Origin: Myripristis murdjan
Lineage: Eukaryota; Chordata; Actinopteri; Holocentriformes; Holocentridae
Direction: 5' to 3'
Length of the DNA: 64,000 nucleotides
Assembly (NCBI RefSeq): GCF_902150065.1
Contig: NC_043994.1
Span: 22,944,413 to 23,008,412 of the forward strand
A program made the position numbers and the translations under genes. Of this stretch, positions 32,201-41,583 are shown piece after piece. Each line of letters begins with the position of its first letter. Positions within the stretch are counted from its first letter, which is position 1. The notes beneath the pieces are model-generated. The model worked only from the letters and a program-made list of their open reading frames with translations, was not told the DNA's origin and did not search any database.

Positions 32201-32477
32201 CTGGTCGGCAAATGATGACCTTAAAATCAGGCCACGTATCAACAACAACGTCCACTGTATTTCCTTTATGCATGTTCATGCTGTGTAAGAGTCCATACAC
32301 CTACAAACACACCCATATAGAGTTAAACGGAGAAGACAAACGGACCTGCTGTAATTTTGCATCTCACATAATGGGGAATGCGGAATTGCGCGTTTAAGTT
32401 ACCCTTAAACTTTTCGGTAATTGCTTGAACAAAACTCCCTCAGCAACCCGCAGCTCTTCTGCATTCAGGACCTTCAT
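29230..32477 (-). CDS. Glycine N-acyltransferase-like protein, copy D (remodelled exon 3)
   Basis: Minus-strand exons: 32403-32477, 32193-32300, exon 3 ending at 30055, 29766-29895 and 29230-29629. Exons 1, 2, 4 and 5 are open and spliced as in the other copies; exon 4 lacks one codon. A deletion of about 100 bp removed the 5' part of exon 3 and its acceptor. A substitute acceptor, TTCTAACTCCAG| at 30194-30195, would start exon 3 at 30193 and add SKYTWNVQIPKDANKT from former intron, in phase and without stops, giving 283 codons. Exon 2 is also diverged (HSMNMHKGN). Intron 2 contains a 1.7-kb hAT derivative and the upstream flank is disrupted by an L1. It could be a working gene with a new exon start or a decaying copy; sequence cannot decide. 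Confidence 0.7.
31008..31310. mobile_element. Diverged CACTCAG-like miniature element nested in the hAT
   Basis: ACTCACTGACTACTTCATTAG and the following TGTAATGCACACC...ACCATGAATTCTAC... ...TTATGTTTACTGA resemble the interior of the element at 18161 in the same order. It is much older than the three paralogous copies. The right end is not clear. Confidence 0.4.
31494..31697 (+). pseudogene. BED zinc-finger exon of a hAT transposase (remnant)
   Basis: ATG at 31494 starts a 67-codon ORF with the BED-finger pattern: aromatic WDYFTKD, then CNICG, then LWQHLKAKH, that is C-x2-C...H-x4-H. BED fingers are the DNA-binding N-termini of ZBED/hAT transposases. The ORF ends shortly after the finger and no catalytic domain follows before the right end at 31950, so the transposase has been deleted. 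Confidence 0.7.
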
Positions 32478-32616
32478 GTTTGGTTTGTTAAATTTGCTGA
32501 TGCAAAGCGTCTCCTGTGTTACGATATTCCTCCTTAGGTCCCGCTGAACGCAACCAAGTTTGCTTAATCGGTGAAGTATCAGCTTGTTGGTCACTGCAGT
32601 CGAACATGACTGTCAA

Positions 32617-32659
<43 letters not shown>

Positions 32660-32800
32660 CATCGGTTACAAAGTAACAAGACGGTGGATTTTGTTAAGAA
32701 CCCGCCTCACTACCAGGTGAATCTACGATTTTCAAAATTAAAGCCTGATCAGTGAACATACCTGCAAAACGTCACTAATCAGTCCAAGATCTCATAATTT

Positions 32801-34495
32801 TGCAGACACATCAAGATTTAGAGAACAAATTAAATTATAGCTAAATAACTGAGATGACATGTCTTTGATCAGGATCAACACCCAGAAGGATATCAGTTTT
32901 GGACTCAGGAGGACGGTTGGGGAAATGGAGAAACTGCTTTCGCACAAAATGCCTAATCTGAACAAAGCGAAAAAGATGACTGTTAGGTGGTAAAAAAAAC
33001 ACTAATTATTGTACAGATCACTGATACAAGTAATATCCCTGTCAAACCAAGTGTGAAAGGTGAGGTCGAGACGAGCTGGCTCAAATGATTGTTGAGTGGT
33101 TGCAGGGCCGGGTCTACGCACGGGCAAGAGGGGGCCTGGCCCCCTCAAATAAATGTTGTGCCCCCTCAAACTAAATCCCCCAAAATATATTCAGTTAGAC
33201 ATGGTAAAAGGTGCTGGAGCACAATGCCCCCTCAACATTTGTGGCTACCCCCTCATACATGCCTGGCTAGACCCGGCCCTGAGTGGGTGCTAATATTGAA
33301 GACATATGTTGGTCAAAATGTTTATGAAATTGAATCCATATTTTAATGGGCTGGGAGACAACAGGATTTTCACTAAAATTACTAGCAGCCAGAGGCAACT
33401 GGGAGCACAGCAGAGAGTGTAGTGAGAAAGAAGATGATAGTAGCTCCATACAAGACCAGACTGGGCATGCTCCGGCAACCCTGTCTTTGACCCAGTAGAG
33501 CAATTTCTGGAAATTACACACCCAGTAGTAATGGATAAAGCTGGGCAAACATAGATCGCTCATGTCCTTTGGTAGCTGGAGACCTCGCCTAATGCAGGCT
33601 GATTTGCTACTCCAGAGAAATGAAGATATTTTTTTGTCTAGTTTGGAGAAGAAGCTTTTTCTTATAAACATGGGGAATGTGTTGAAGAATATACAGGAAC
33701 TTTGTTAAGATAACCATCTTGATCAGTCTAACTCGACCCGCAAGAGAGAGAGGCAAGGAAGACCACCTGTTTAAATCATTCTTACATTTATCAAAAAGGG
33801 GGACAACGTTCTCAGAGAAAATATTATGAAATGACTTGGTAACAAAAATGCCCAAATAACAAAATCCTGTACATGTTTGTTTAAATAGGAAAAGTGAGTT
33901 TGGAATGTCTTCAGCAGCTGGATTAATGGGAAGAAACTCACTCTTTTGGAAATTCAGCTTACACCCTGTGAGTTTACCAAATCGCTCCGGAATCATTTGA
34001 ATTGCAGGGATGGAGGATAATGGTTCAGACACATATAAAAGAAGGTCATCAGCATTTAAGGACAATTTGTGGGTCTCCCCTAAACGAGTGATGCCCTTAA
34101 AATTGTCTTCGTTGCGGAGCCAGATGGCTAAAGGCTCAATAGCAATGGAGAACAGAAGAGGCGATAGGGGCAGCCTTGTCTCGTTCCACGATGGAGGTGG
34201 AAGGGGGCTGACCTCACATTGTTTGTACACGCCGATGCGACGGGATGAATACAGTAATCTTATCCATGAAATAAAGTCTGAACTAAAACCAAATTTTCTT
34301 AAAACAAAAAGAAGATACCTCCACTCTACCCTGTCGAAGGCTTTTTCAGCGTCTAATGATACCACCACTTCGGGAGAGTCACTGCTTGCTGAGTAAAGAA
34401 CATTCAGTAATCTCCTTGTATTTTAGAAAGAATGTCTCGCTAGCATAAAACCTGTTTGATCTGTGGGGATAAGACCTGGCAGTACTTGCTGTAGG
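32801..34495 (-). mobile_element. Fish L1 LINE, 5'-truncated ORF2 (relic)
   Basis: Reading down the minus strand: RLQQVLPGLIPTDQTGF (about 34490), VVSLDAEKAFDRVEWRYLL (34365), a fingers/palm block ending in a NADDLLLYVS box (normally YADDxLL, about 34050), GCKLNFQKSEFLPIN, then NRWSSLPLSLAGRVRLIKM, and after the nested element the C-terminal IRHFVRKQF / LHFPNRPPESKTDILLGVD blocks (about 32950-32880). These are L1-clade features of fish. Stops and frameshifts show that it is dead. Its insertion came with loss of part of the unit D spacer. Confidence 0.85.
33103..33281. mobile_element. hAT-type miniature element nested in the L1
   Basis: 179 bp with terminal inverted repeat CAGGGCCGGGTCTA / TAGACCCGGCCCTG and a near-perfect 8-bp flanking duplication (AGTGGTTG / AGTGGGTG). 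The content is rich in CCCCCTCA motifs. It is younger than the L1 that it splits. Confidence 0.85.
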
Positions 34496-35256
34496 CGTTT
34501 TTAATGTCTCAAAGTTTCTGTATCTTTCATGTGCTCATGTGCATAATGAATTAACCTAGGGGCAATAATGGTTTCATAAACTCACTGACTGATAAAAAGT
34601 ATGAAAATAAGAAACATGTTGAAGAGGGAATCTGTCATGACATAATAAAAATGCAGCTGCACATCCCCCCCAAAAGATGGCAAATGAGACTGCCAAAAAT
34701 ACACAAAGAACCACAACTTTTCTGCACTGCCAAAAAAATTATTTAATGCATAAGCGAGTGAGATAAAGACAGCTGAAGATGTGCAATGCCTGTGTAACTG
34801 TAACACATGATGGGAGGTTAAGGGACAGGCGTAGTTATAGTGTTACTTATACCCAAATGAAAAATTCACACATAGACAATAAAACTCATCCGAAAATTAT
34901 CCGTTTGAGTTTACAAAGCCAATATTTGTCAATTTGGTCCAAACTGCAGCGTAATTTATGTCAACAGTGCATCATAGTTTTAAAGTTTCCATAGGCTGGG
35001 CCTGATCTAGAGAGAAAATGAAAAACACAGAATGGTGATATTCAATGATATTTAGATCACAGTCTTTCTTTTACATTGCATAGGTGGTTCTACTGTCTGC
35101 AAAGTTAGCTGTTTTGTTATTCAACTTAGCATATGGTGAGGTAACATAACTAGAGCATGAAATCATTAGTGAAAATGTTATGGATCATCTGAACACAAGT
35201 GATGGTTATATTCTGCAAACAAAGCAGATATTTAAGATTTCCCCCGTCGCATTTTT

Positions 35257-37799
35257 CTATGAGCATTTCTCGTCCTCCAGCTGAATAAAACTCTGCCAAG
35301 GTTTGCTCCACACTGTGAATGTGCACTGGTAAGGCTGAGGGAAAAGAATGGACAAAAACGTGGAAAACATATATTAGCAACTTGAAGTTTTTAAATGCTC
35401 AGGCTTTGTATTGATAGTCAACTCTTTAGGTGTACCACTAATGAAGTACTACAGTAACACAGTGCAGAACTAAAATGTGCCCTTTCTCTGGTCCCGATTC
35501 AAATAATTATCCCATTCATTTTTTCCATAAATATTTCAAAAAATCCTAACTTAAAGAGCTCTGAATGAAACCCAACAGCAGCGAAATTAATCGTTTATTA
35601 TAGTCGATTTTATAGATATAAAAACAAGAGTTCAAGACTGTGTACATGACTGTTATGTTATGTAAAACACTTAAAGAAATGTTGATTCCTGTTCTCCTAT
35701 TTTCAACAGTGATGGTGAAAAATGGTGGGTGTTTCAAAAGAATGTAGGCCTATAAAAATGATTTAATGATGTCTAAGTATTAAGCGTGTACTATACATGA
35801 TTAATACACACTAAAATATTTTTCTTTGAGGTACAGCTATATTTGCAAACTAATACTAAATTATGTTGCTGGAAAAATGACAAATTATAGCCAATAATGA
35901 CTCCCATTATACAAGTCTTGGAATTTCTTTGTTTTTGTTTTTGTTTGTTTTAGGAGAAGTTCATTTGTACCAGTTCTTCCTCTACCTTCAGCTGTGTGTG
36001 GATCACTGCGATAGACGGAAGGATGAATGTGTTCAGCAGCTTTAATACTAGTTTATTTCTAAATCCAAGATGTAGCTTTCAAATCCACATGACATCCTGT
36101 GCAAATAAGAAAGCTGCAGACTTGCTATAATGTTTACTTTCTCACTTTGATGAAGCTAGGCTAATGACTCCCATAGGCTTCAAGTCTTTATGCTATGCTA
36201 ACACAAAATGCTACCTATAGGAACGAAACCACCGGACATACAAAGGTGAAAATGGTAGCTGGTCTACCTTACACCAAAATGTTGTGGTTAATCATCAAAT
36301 TCCAAGTGGCAAAAAAAGAATGGGAAATTTACTTTTGAATGAATCTGTGTTTAAGCACTTTAATGAAGTCATTACCCGAGCCTTGCTCTGGTCTTCATGG
36401 ACTGTGCACTCTTGATCTGCACCACCCTTCCTGCAGGGCGTCTTCCCCAGCTCCGCAGTGATAATGTACTTCATGCCGGCCACCACCTGCAGAGAGAAAC
36501 AGGTGAGACACATGGCACGCATTGGGGCGTTGACCCTTATAAAGCAAGAGCACCTCCTCACAGATGGGAGGCATCCTATACATTCCAGCACTGTTGCAGA
36601 TATGAAGTGAAGTGATTAATCCTGATTCACGTCTCCCTCAGCGCTGCCATGCCCCCCTGCTGACACCAGGGGTCAGATGGGCTGACTGAGAGCGACTGGG
36701 TGAGTCACTCCCCAGGCCCACAAGTTGCTTCACATCTAATCAAAACTCCGCCCCATCAGGAAAACACAAATATCACATGCTCCAAAAGTGCCAGCCCTTA
36801 TTCAAGTAAATTACAATGATCAAAATTCTACAGGAGTATTCAAGTGATAACACGGGGGAATAAGAAATACAGTTAAGAACTACATTTTAGGGCCATAATT
36901 TTTTTAGATCACTATTGCCACACACACACAAACAGTACACTTTGACAAAAATGTTATAGGAACACAATACAACACCAATATGGGCAATAAAAGCCTGCCT
37001 GGTTATGAAATAGGCCTGTGTGTAAAGTAAACAAGGATCATGAGGCAAGAGATGACAATGATGTCCAACTAGCCCTGTGGTAACTGCATAATAGCATTTT
37101 TAAATATACTCAGCAAAAGTAAATTGTTGTGCTTGTAGGAAGTTTTAAGAGAAAAATTCATTTCAGTTACATCACTGCCACTCTTAACAGTTAATATGGG
37201 ACATTATGGGAATATGCATAGAGTTTACCAAAGTGCGCACATCCTGCACACTAGCTAATCCGCTCCCATCAAAATATAACGGCGCAGGCCACCATCATAA
37301 CGTTATTATAACTAGATATTACAGGAATATACACTGTCACCACATCATGACAGTGCTGAAGACACACTCCATGTCCCTATGAGAAGAAATGTGTGTTTAT
37401 TCTAAAATTGCTCTCTTCACTTAATAACAATGGCTGACAATTTGCACTGTGGCTAACAATGGCACCGCGACATGGTAGCTGCAGTTTCATGAACCGGACT
37501 GTCTCTCTATCAGGCGGACCAGGACCGTGGACTTTAGTGAGTGTACCAAACCCTGCTCATACCGAGTCGCAATGATTAAAAAAGACACCGACCTGCTTCT
37601 GGACTCTGATGATCCGGGCCACCTGGCTGAGGTACAGGTCGTTGGTGGCCTTGTTGTGCTCCACCACGGCGAACTTGAGGGCGTTCAGGGCCCCGCTGTC
37701 ATTCACGTCCGCGTCCACCGGAGCTCCGGTCATCACCCTGGCGGCCACCCCGACGGCCAGCACCGCCGCAAAGACGGGAATAACCACCCTCCAGCGCAT
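35257..37799 (-). CDS. Type-2 cystatin (cystatin C-like), gene 1
   Basis: Three exons on the minus strand: 37593-37799, 36376-36486 and 35257-35334, all phase 0, giving 131 codons plus TAG. This is the classic three-exon cystatin layout. Type-2 cystatins are secreted inhibitors of papain-like cysteine proteases. The N-terminus is a hydrophobic signal peptide (VVIPVFAAVLAVGVAA). The first inhibitory loop is at the exon 1/2 join, Q|VVAG (QxVxG), and the second is KPWQ in exon 3. Four cysteines (TPCRK, QECTV, YQCTF, EKCS) fit the two conserved disulphides. The start at 37799 gives the signal peptide directly. It looks intact. The exon 1 donor is GTCGGT, not the strongest consensus. Confidence 0.9.
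36141..36258. repeat. Fish interspersed repeat in cystatin 1 intron 2
   Basis: The block TCACTTTGATGAAGCTAGGC...AATGACTCCCATAGGCTT...ACCACCGGACATAC recurs at 38485-38680 with about 85-90 percent agreement by eye. Probably one element family of unknown class; no coding capacity. Confidence 0.55.
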
Positions 37800-39765
37800 A
37801 TTTCTGCAGTTACGACGATAAAATTGAGGGAGCTTGTATCAAAACAGCTGAAGGCCTGGGGACGTCTTATATAAACACGGACGTCACGGCTGGGCTGTGC
37901 GCCGGGGGCGGGAGCGGAGAGATTTAACCCAATCACTGCAAGACAAACCCACACTAAACAAACAGACCCTCAAAATGTTTCGCTGACAAGGCAATGCTCC
38001 CTAAATCAGAAAAGCACATATTGTGAATCAATACTCTGACCTCTGTCCTCTTTGCTAGCTTTGTGATGTTTTCTGAACATGTTTTTATCTGCTGGACTGG
38101 ACCTACCGTGCTGTGGGTGAGGAGCTGAAGTCAGTTTCACATTCGTACCTTCACGATAGGGCAGTCATTTTTTTTTTTTTTAAAATAGTGATGTAGGCAG
38201 ATGGATCAAACCATGACTGCAATAACATTTAGTCCTACATTTAACTTAAAGACCAGTTTCAGATTTGTGAAACCTGAAAAAGGTTGATTTTTCAATGTTT
38301 TCAGTCTGTATAAACCACAAGAGACAAAATCTAGATCAAATATTTTGGGCGGTCAAACATGGACTAAATTAACAGCTAGAGCTCTACATTGTAAAGAAAA
38401 AAAAAATCAGATTTGCAGATTTGTTAAAGTCTTCATTTTCTTCATTTGTTAGGACAACTTCAGAGTTGCTGTGGGGTTTATTTTCTCACTTTGACAAAGC
38501 TAGGCTAATGACTCCCATAGACTTTAAGTCTTTATGCTAAGCTAATGTGAAAAGCTACTCATAGGAACTGAACCACCGGCCATACAGAGGTGAAAATAGT
38601 ATCAAACATCGATGTCTGTGTCTGCGTAATTAAGAAAAGGGGTATTTTACCCCAAACATTGGAGTATTCCTTTAAAAGGAAGGTCAATTGATAAGTGAAT
38701 AAATTACTAAATACACTGTACAATTAAATGTAAACAACAAGTAATTAAAAGACCTGCGCTGAAGAGGAAGGCCTCGAAAATTAAATGTCACTGACTTTTT
38801 CAAAACTTACTGGATCCCCCTCGTGGTGACAAATTAACATTACTAAGGACGAGGCAGAACTAACCTACCGGACCCTACTGGTGGTGGCAACTAAATAGTG
38901 CTGAGGACAGAGTATAGACTATAAAAAACATGACCGCTGTCTCTGTGACGTCACCTATTGGTTTCTGAAGGGAGGTGTCTCTGTTTGTAAGAGATGAAGG
39001 AATCTGCTCAGCCCACAAGATCAGATGTGATCAGATGGCAGCAGACAAACATACCGTGGTTTCTTATAGCAGACTCTAAACTCAAATTCATATAATCACC
39101 ACAGCAAAAGTAACTGCTGTAAGTTTTACGCATCACCCACCCTCAAAATATAACTTCACAATACTAGTTTGGTCCAGGTTGCTTACACTGGTTCCAGACG
39201 TGTCAATCACATGATAAATGGCTAATGAGATTAGAGCCCGTCCCAATGTAAAAAAAGGCAAAATATTTCTACAGCTGTGAGAAAAATTTTTATACATGCA
39301 AACTATATCTGGGTGCTCAAAACTTTCATGCATGCACAAAATATATATAGTATTTCTACAGCTACAAAAACTTCTTTACACATGCAAATTATATGTGTGA
39401 ACAAAACCTTTTTTTTTTTTTTTTCCGAGCTCAAACTATGAATGACCCTTACTTGATTCAATTCAAAATCTCTATCTCTTAAAGAGTTTCATTCAGTCTT
39501 ATGGTGAAGCAAAAGAAAACACAACACAGCATGGAGATGCTGCATGAGTTTTATTTCCAGTTGCATTGCTGCATTGTATTACAAGACATCATTCTACTGT
39601 CTGCATGTTACCAGTTTCATAGGTTATTCAAGTTAGTATGCTGAAGTTGGATAAGCAGAGCATTAAATCATTAGTGAACGTGTTGTGGTTCATCCGTGGA
39701 AAAATATGCAGTGGTTATGATCTTCCAACAAAGCAGTCAATGAAGGTTTCCCCTGTGGGATCTTT
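37800..39765. other. Intergenic between the two cystatin genes
   Basis: 37800-37920 is GC-rich and probably carries the promoter of cystatin 1. 38485-38680 is an interspersed repeat ending in GGAGTATTCCTTTAAA, a motif common at the ends of a fish repeat. The rest is unremarkable. TTTATT at 39550 is AATAAA on the minus strand, placed about 210 bp behind the stop of cystatin 2. Confidence 0.5.
38485..38680. repeat. Fish interspersed repeat, second copy
   Basis: Homologous to 36141-36258 and longer, ending CCCCAAACATTGGAGTATTCC. The two copies are in the same orientation. Confidence 0.55.
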
Positions 39766-40711
39766 CTATTGGCATGTGTCAACCGTCACCTGCTTCCAGT
39801 TCTCCCGTGGCTTGCTCCACACTTCAAATTTGCACTGGTAGGCATGAGGGGACAGAATGAACATAAATTTGTAACACATGATAGCAACTTGGTTTTTGAG
39901 TTCTCTGGCTTTAATACTTCAACAATGTAGTCTTCTCTATAGGGGTATTGATAATAACAAAGCAAACAATTAGCATAGAGTGATTTCCATCTGTCTGCTT
40001 GGCACAGGTCTTAAAATGTGCCCCTTTCAGTGATCCTGATTCCAGATTTCAACATTTTCCTTATCAAGAGTGATGTCACCAACAGGAACACATTTAGTTG
40101 TTTCACGGTCTGATAAGTTGATGATGAATTTACCTCATACTAAAAAGTTGTGGCTGACAATCAAATTCCAAGCGGTAAAAAAGAATGGGAAATTTACCGT
40201 GCACCCTTTTTCCGAACTGCTGTTGTTGCATTGTACATCCTCCAGTCGCACGTCAAAGACATATTTCACTCCAGAGACCACCTGTAGGGAGCAACGGATG
40301 TGACATGTGACTTAGATTACAATGACACCACAGGAGATTATTATTTTTTTTTTTTTAAACTCACTATTGAGGCCTTAAAACACTCTGGTTCCTTTGGGGG
40401 AAATACAGTTACGTTTTGAGGAGGTTAAACTAAAAGTGCTGGCCTCACTTAATATAGTAAAGCCTGCACCAACCAACCAGAGTCAAAATGGTAGAGATAC
40501 AAACCTGGCTCTGGGCCCTGAGCAAAGTAATCTCCCGAGTGATGCTGTTGCCTTTTGCATTGTGCTCGCTCACCGCGAAATTCAGGGCTTCCCTTGCATT
40601 ATTGTTATGTTCTATGTCAGGAATATCTACCAGACCTCCTGGCACGGGCGAAGTAGGTACCACGCCTTCAAAAAAAGCCATAAGTAAGGGAATGATGATC
40701 TTCCAAGTCAT
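39766..40711 (-). CDS. Type-2 cystatin-like, gene 2 (diverged)
   Basis: Three minus-strand exons: 40505-40711, 40198-40281 and 39766-39834, all phase 0, 119 codons plus TAG. Exon 1 is the same length as in gene 1 (69 codons) and starts with a signal peptide (IIIPLLMAFF). The QxVxG loop is kept at the exon join (Q|VVSG). Four cysteines are kept (VQCNN, KGCT, CKFEV, DTCQ). Differences: exon 2 is nine codons shorter, KPW of the second loop is KPRENW, and the place of the gene 1 acceptor (CTCAG) reads CTCAT, so splicing would use an AG nine bases further in and drop AYQ. The Pro-Trp loop change suggests altered or weakened inhibition. It is a tandem duplicate of gene 1. Expression is uncertain. 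Confidence 0.8.
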
Positions 40712-41083
40712 ATTCCAACCTGTGGTCACAATGCTGGGTTGAAGAAGAGATTGAAGAGTTTGTGTCAATACAACATCTCAAAGCCCAGTTACTATATAAA
40801 CACATTCAGGGCGGGTCTGTACGCAGGGGGGTGGGATCTGAGGAAATTCATCCAGTGTCTACAAGACAAATCGAGATCACACATTTGATATATTCACAAC
40901 ACAATCACATGTCCATCTGCTTAAACGATTATTCAGTAATTGCAATACACTTTTACTTGCATATTGAAAAAAAAAAAAGCACTCAACCTTTTTCTAGGTT
41001 ACCACAAATAGAACAAAACCTGGTTTTAAACTTTATGTAGGTTCTCAATTTTACTGTACTTCTGGTTTCATCTGTCTATATAA

Positions 41084-41118
<35 letters not shown>

Positions 41119-41583
41119 CATTATTATTACTATTAATTGTTAGCCAGGAAGTATCCTCTCATCCACTTCCCCTTCACTCCAATTAAATTTTTGAGCGTAC
41201 ATGAATGTATAAATGTGAAACCAACTTCATTTTGTCGTTTACGGTAGTTCCACGATAACTAAACTTTAACGAGGAAATGCAGCCCTACAACATTTAGGGA
41301 GGTTTAACTTTAGTTTTACAGATCTTTTGTGCGGGTTCATTTTTATGTCGGCAAATATCGGACACTAAGCTAATTTTGGCGAGCGTGTCTGCCAGTAGAA
41401 ACGGGAACAGCAGGTGTAAGTGGTTACAAAGGTAATATTACATAAACAAAGCTTTAATGGTACCGACTGGCAAAGTCCAGCCAATCAAACTACACACAGT
41501 TTCTAAAAGCGAAGTGGAAACTGAACCTTTTTCACCTTTGTCCCCGACCAGAAAACAGTGCAGCAGACATTTGGAGCGCCATA
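40712..41583. promoter_or_regulatory. Divergent intergenic region between cystatin 2 and ephx1
   Basis: 870 bp between divergent start codons. It contains an ATT microsatellite (41084-41130). An upstream non-coding exon of ephx1 may lie near 41400, but none can be shown. No TATA box was chosen. Confidence 0.4.
41084..41130. repeat. ATT microsatellite
   Basis: About 15 ATT units with one ATC interruption. Confidence 0.9.

Larger units (their letters stand above)
5960..34980 (-). repeat. Four-unit tandem segmental duplication (GLYAT-like cluster)
   Basis: Four direct units, each a GLYAT-like gene with flanks, lie at about 5960-19090 (A), 19100-24310 (B), 24320-28600 (C) and 28610-34980 (D). 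Homology covers exons, introns and spacers. For example, the block with CAAGATGGCAAATGAGGCTG recurs in near-identical form near 18000, 23170 and 28130, and in changed form near 34680. The basic unit is about 5 kb; length differences come from insertions (Gypsy in A, hAT and L1 in D) and a deletion in the C-D spacer. Direct orientation and spacer homology point to unequal crossing-over. Boundaries are approximate. Confidence 0.85.
32478..35256. other. Upstream flank of copy D and distal edge of the array
   Basis: It contains a poly-T tract (32619-32652), an L1 fragment with a nested hAT miniature, and from about 34500 to 34980 the distal copy of the spacer sequence (ACTGTAACACATGATGGGAG) without the CACTCAG element. 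From 34990 to 35256 nothing is recognised. Confidence 0.55.

Noticed and set aside
29230-32477. Calling GLYAT copy D a plain pseudogene
   Set aside because: The exon 3 deletion is severe, but a correctly phased substitute acceptor exists and all other exons are open, so the question is left open.
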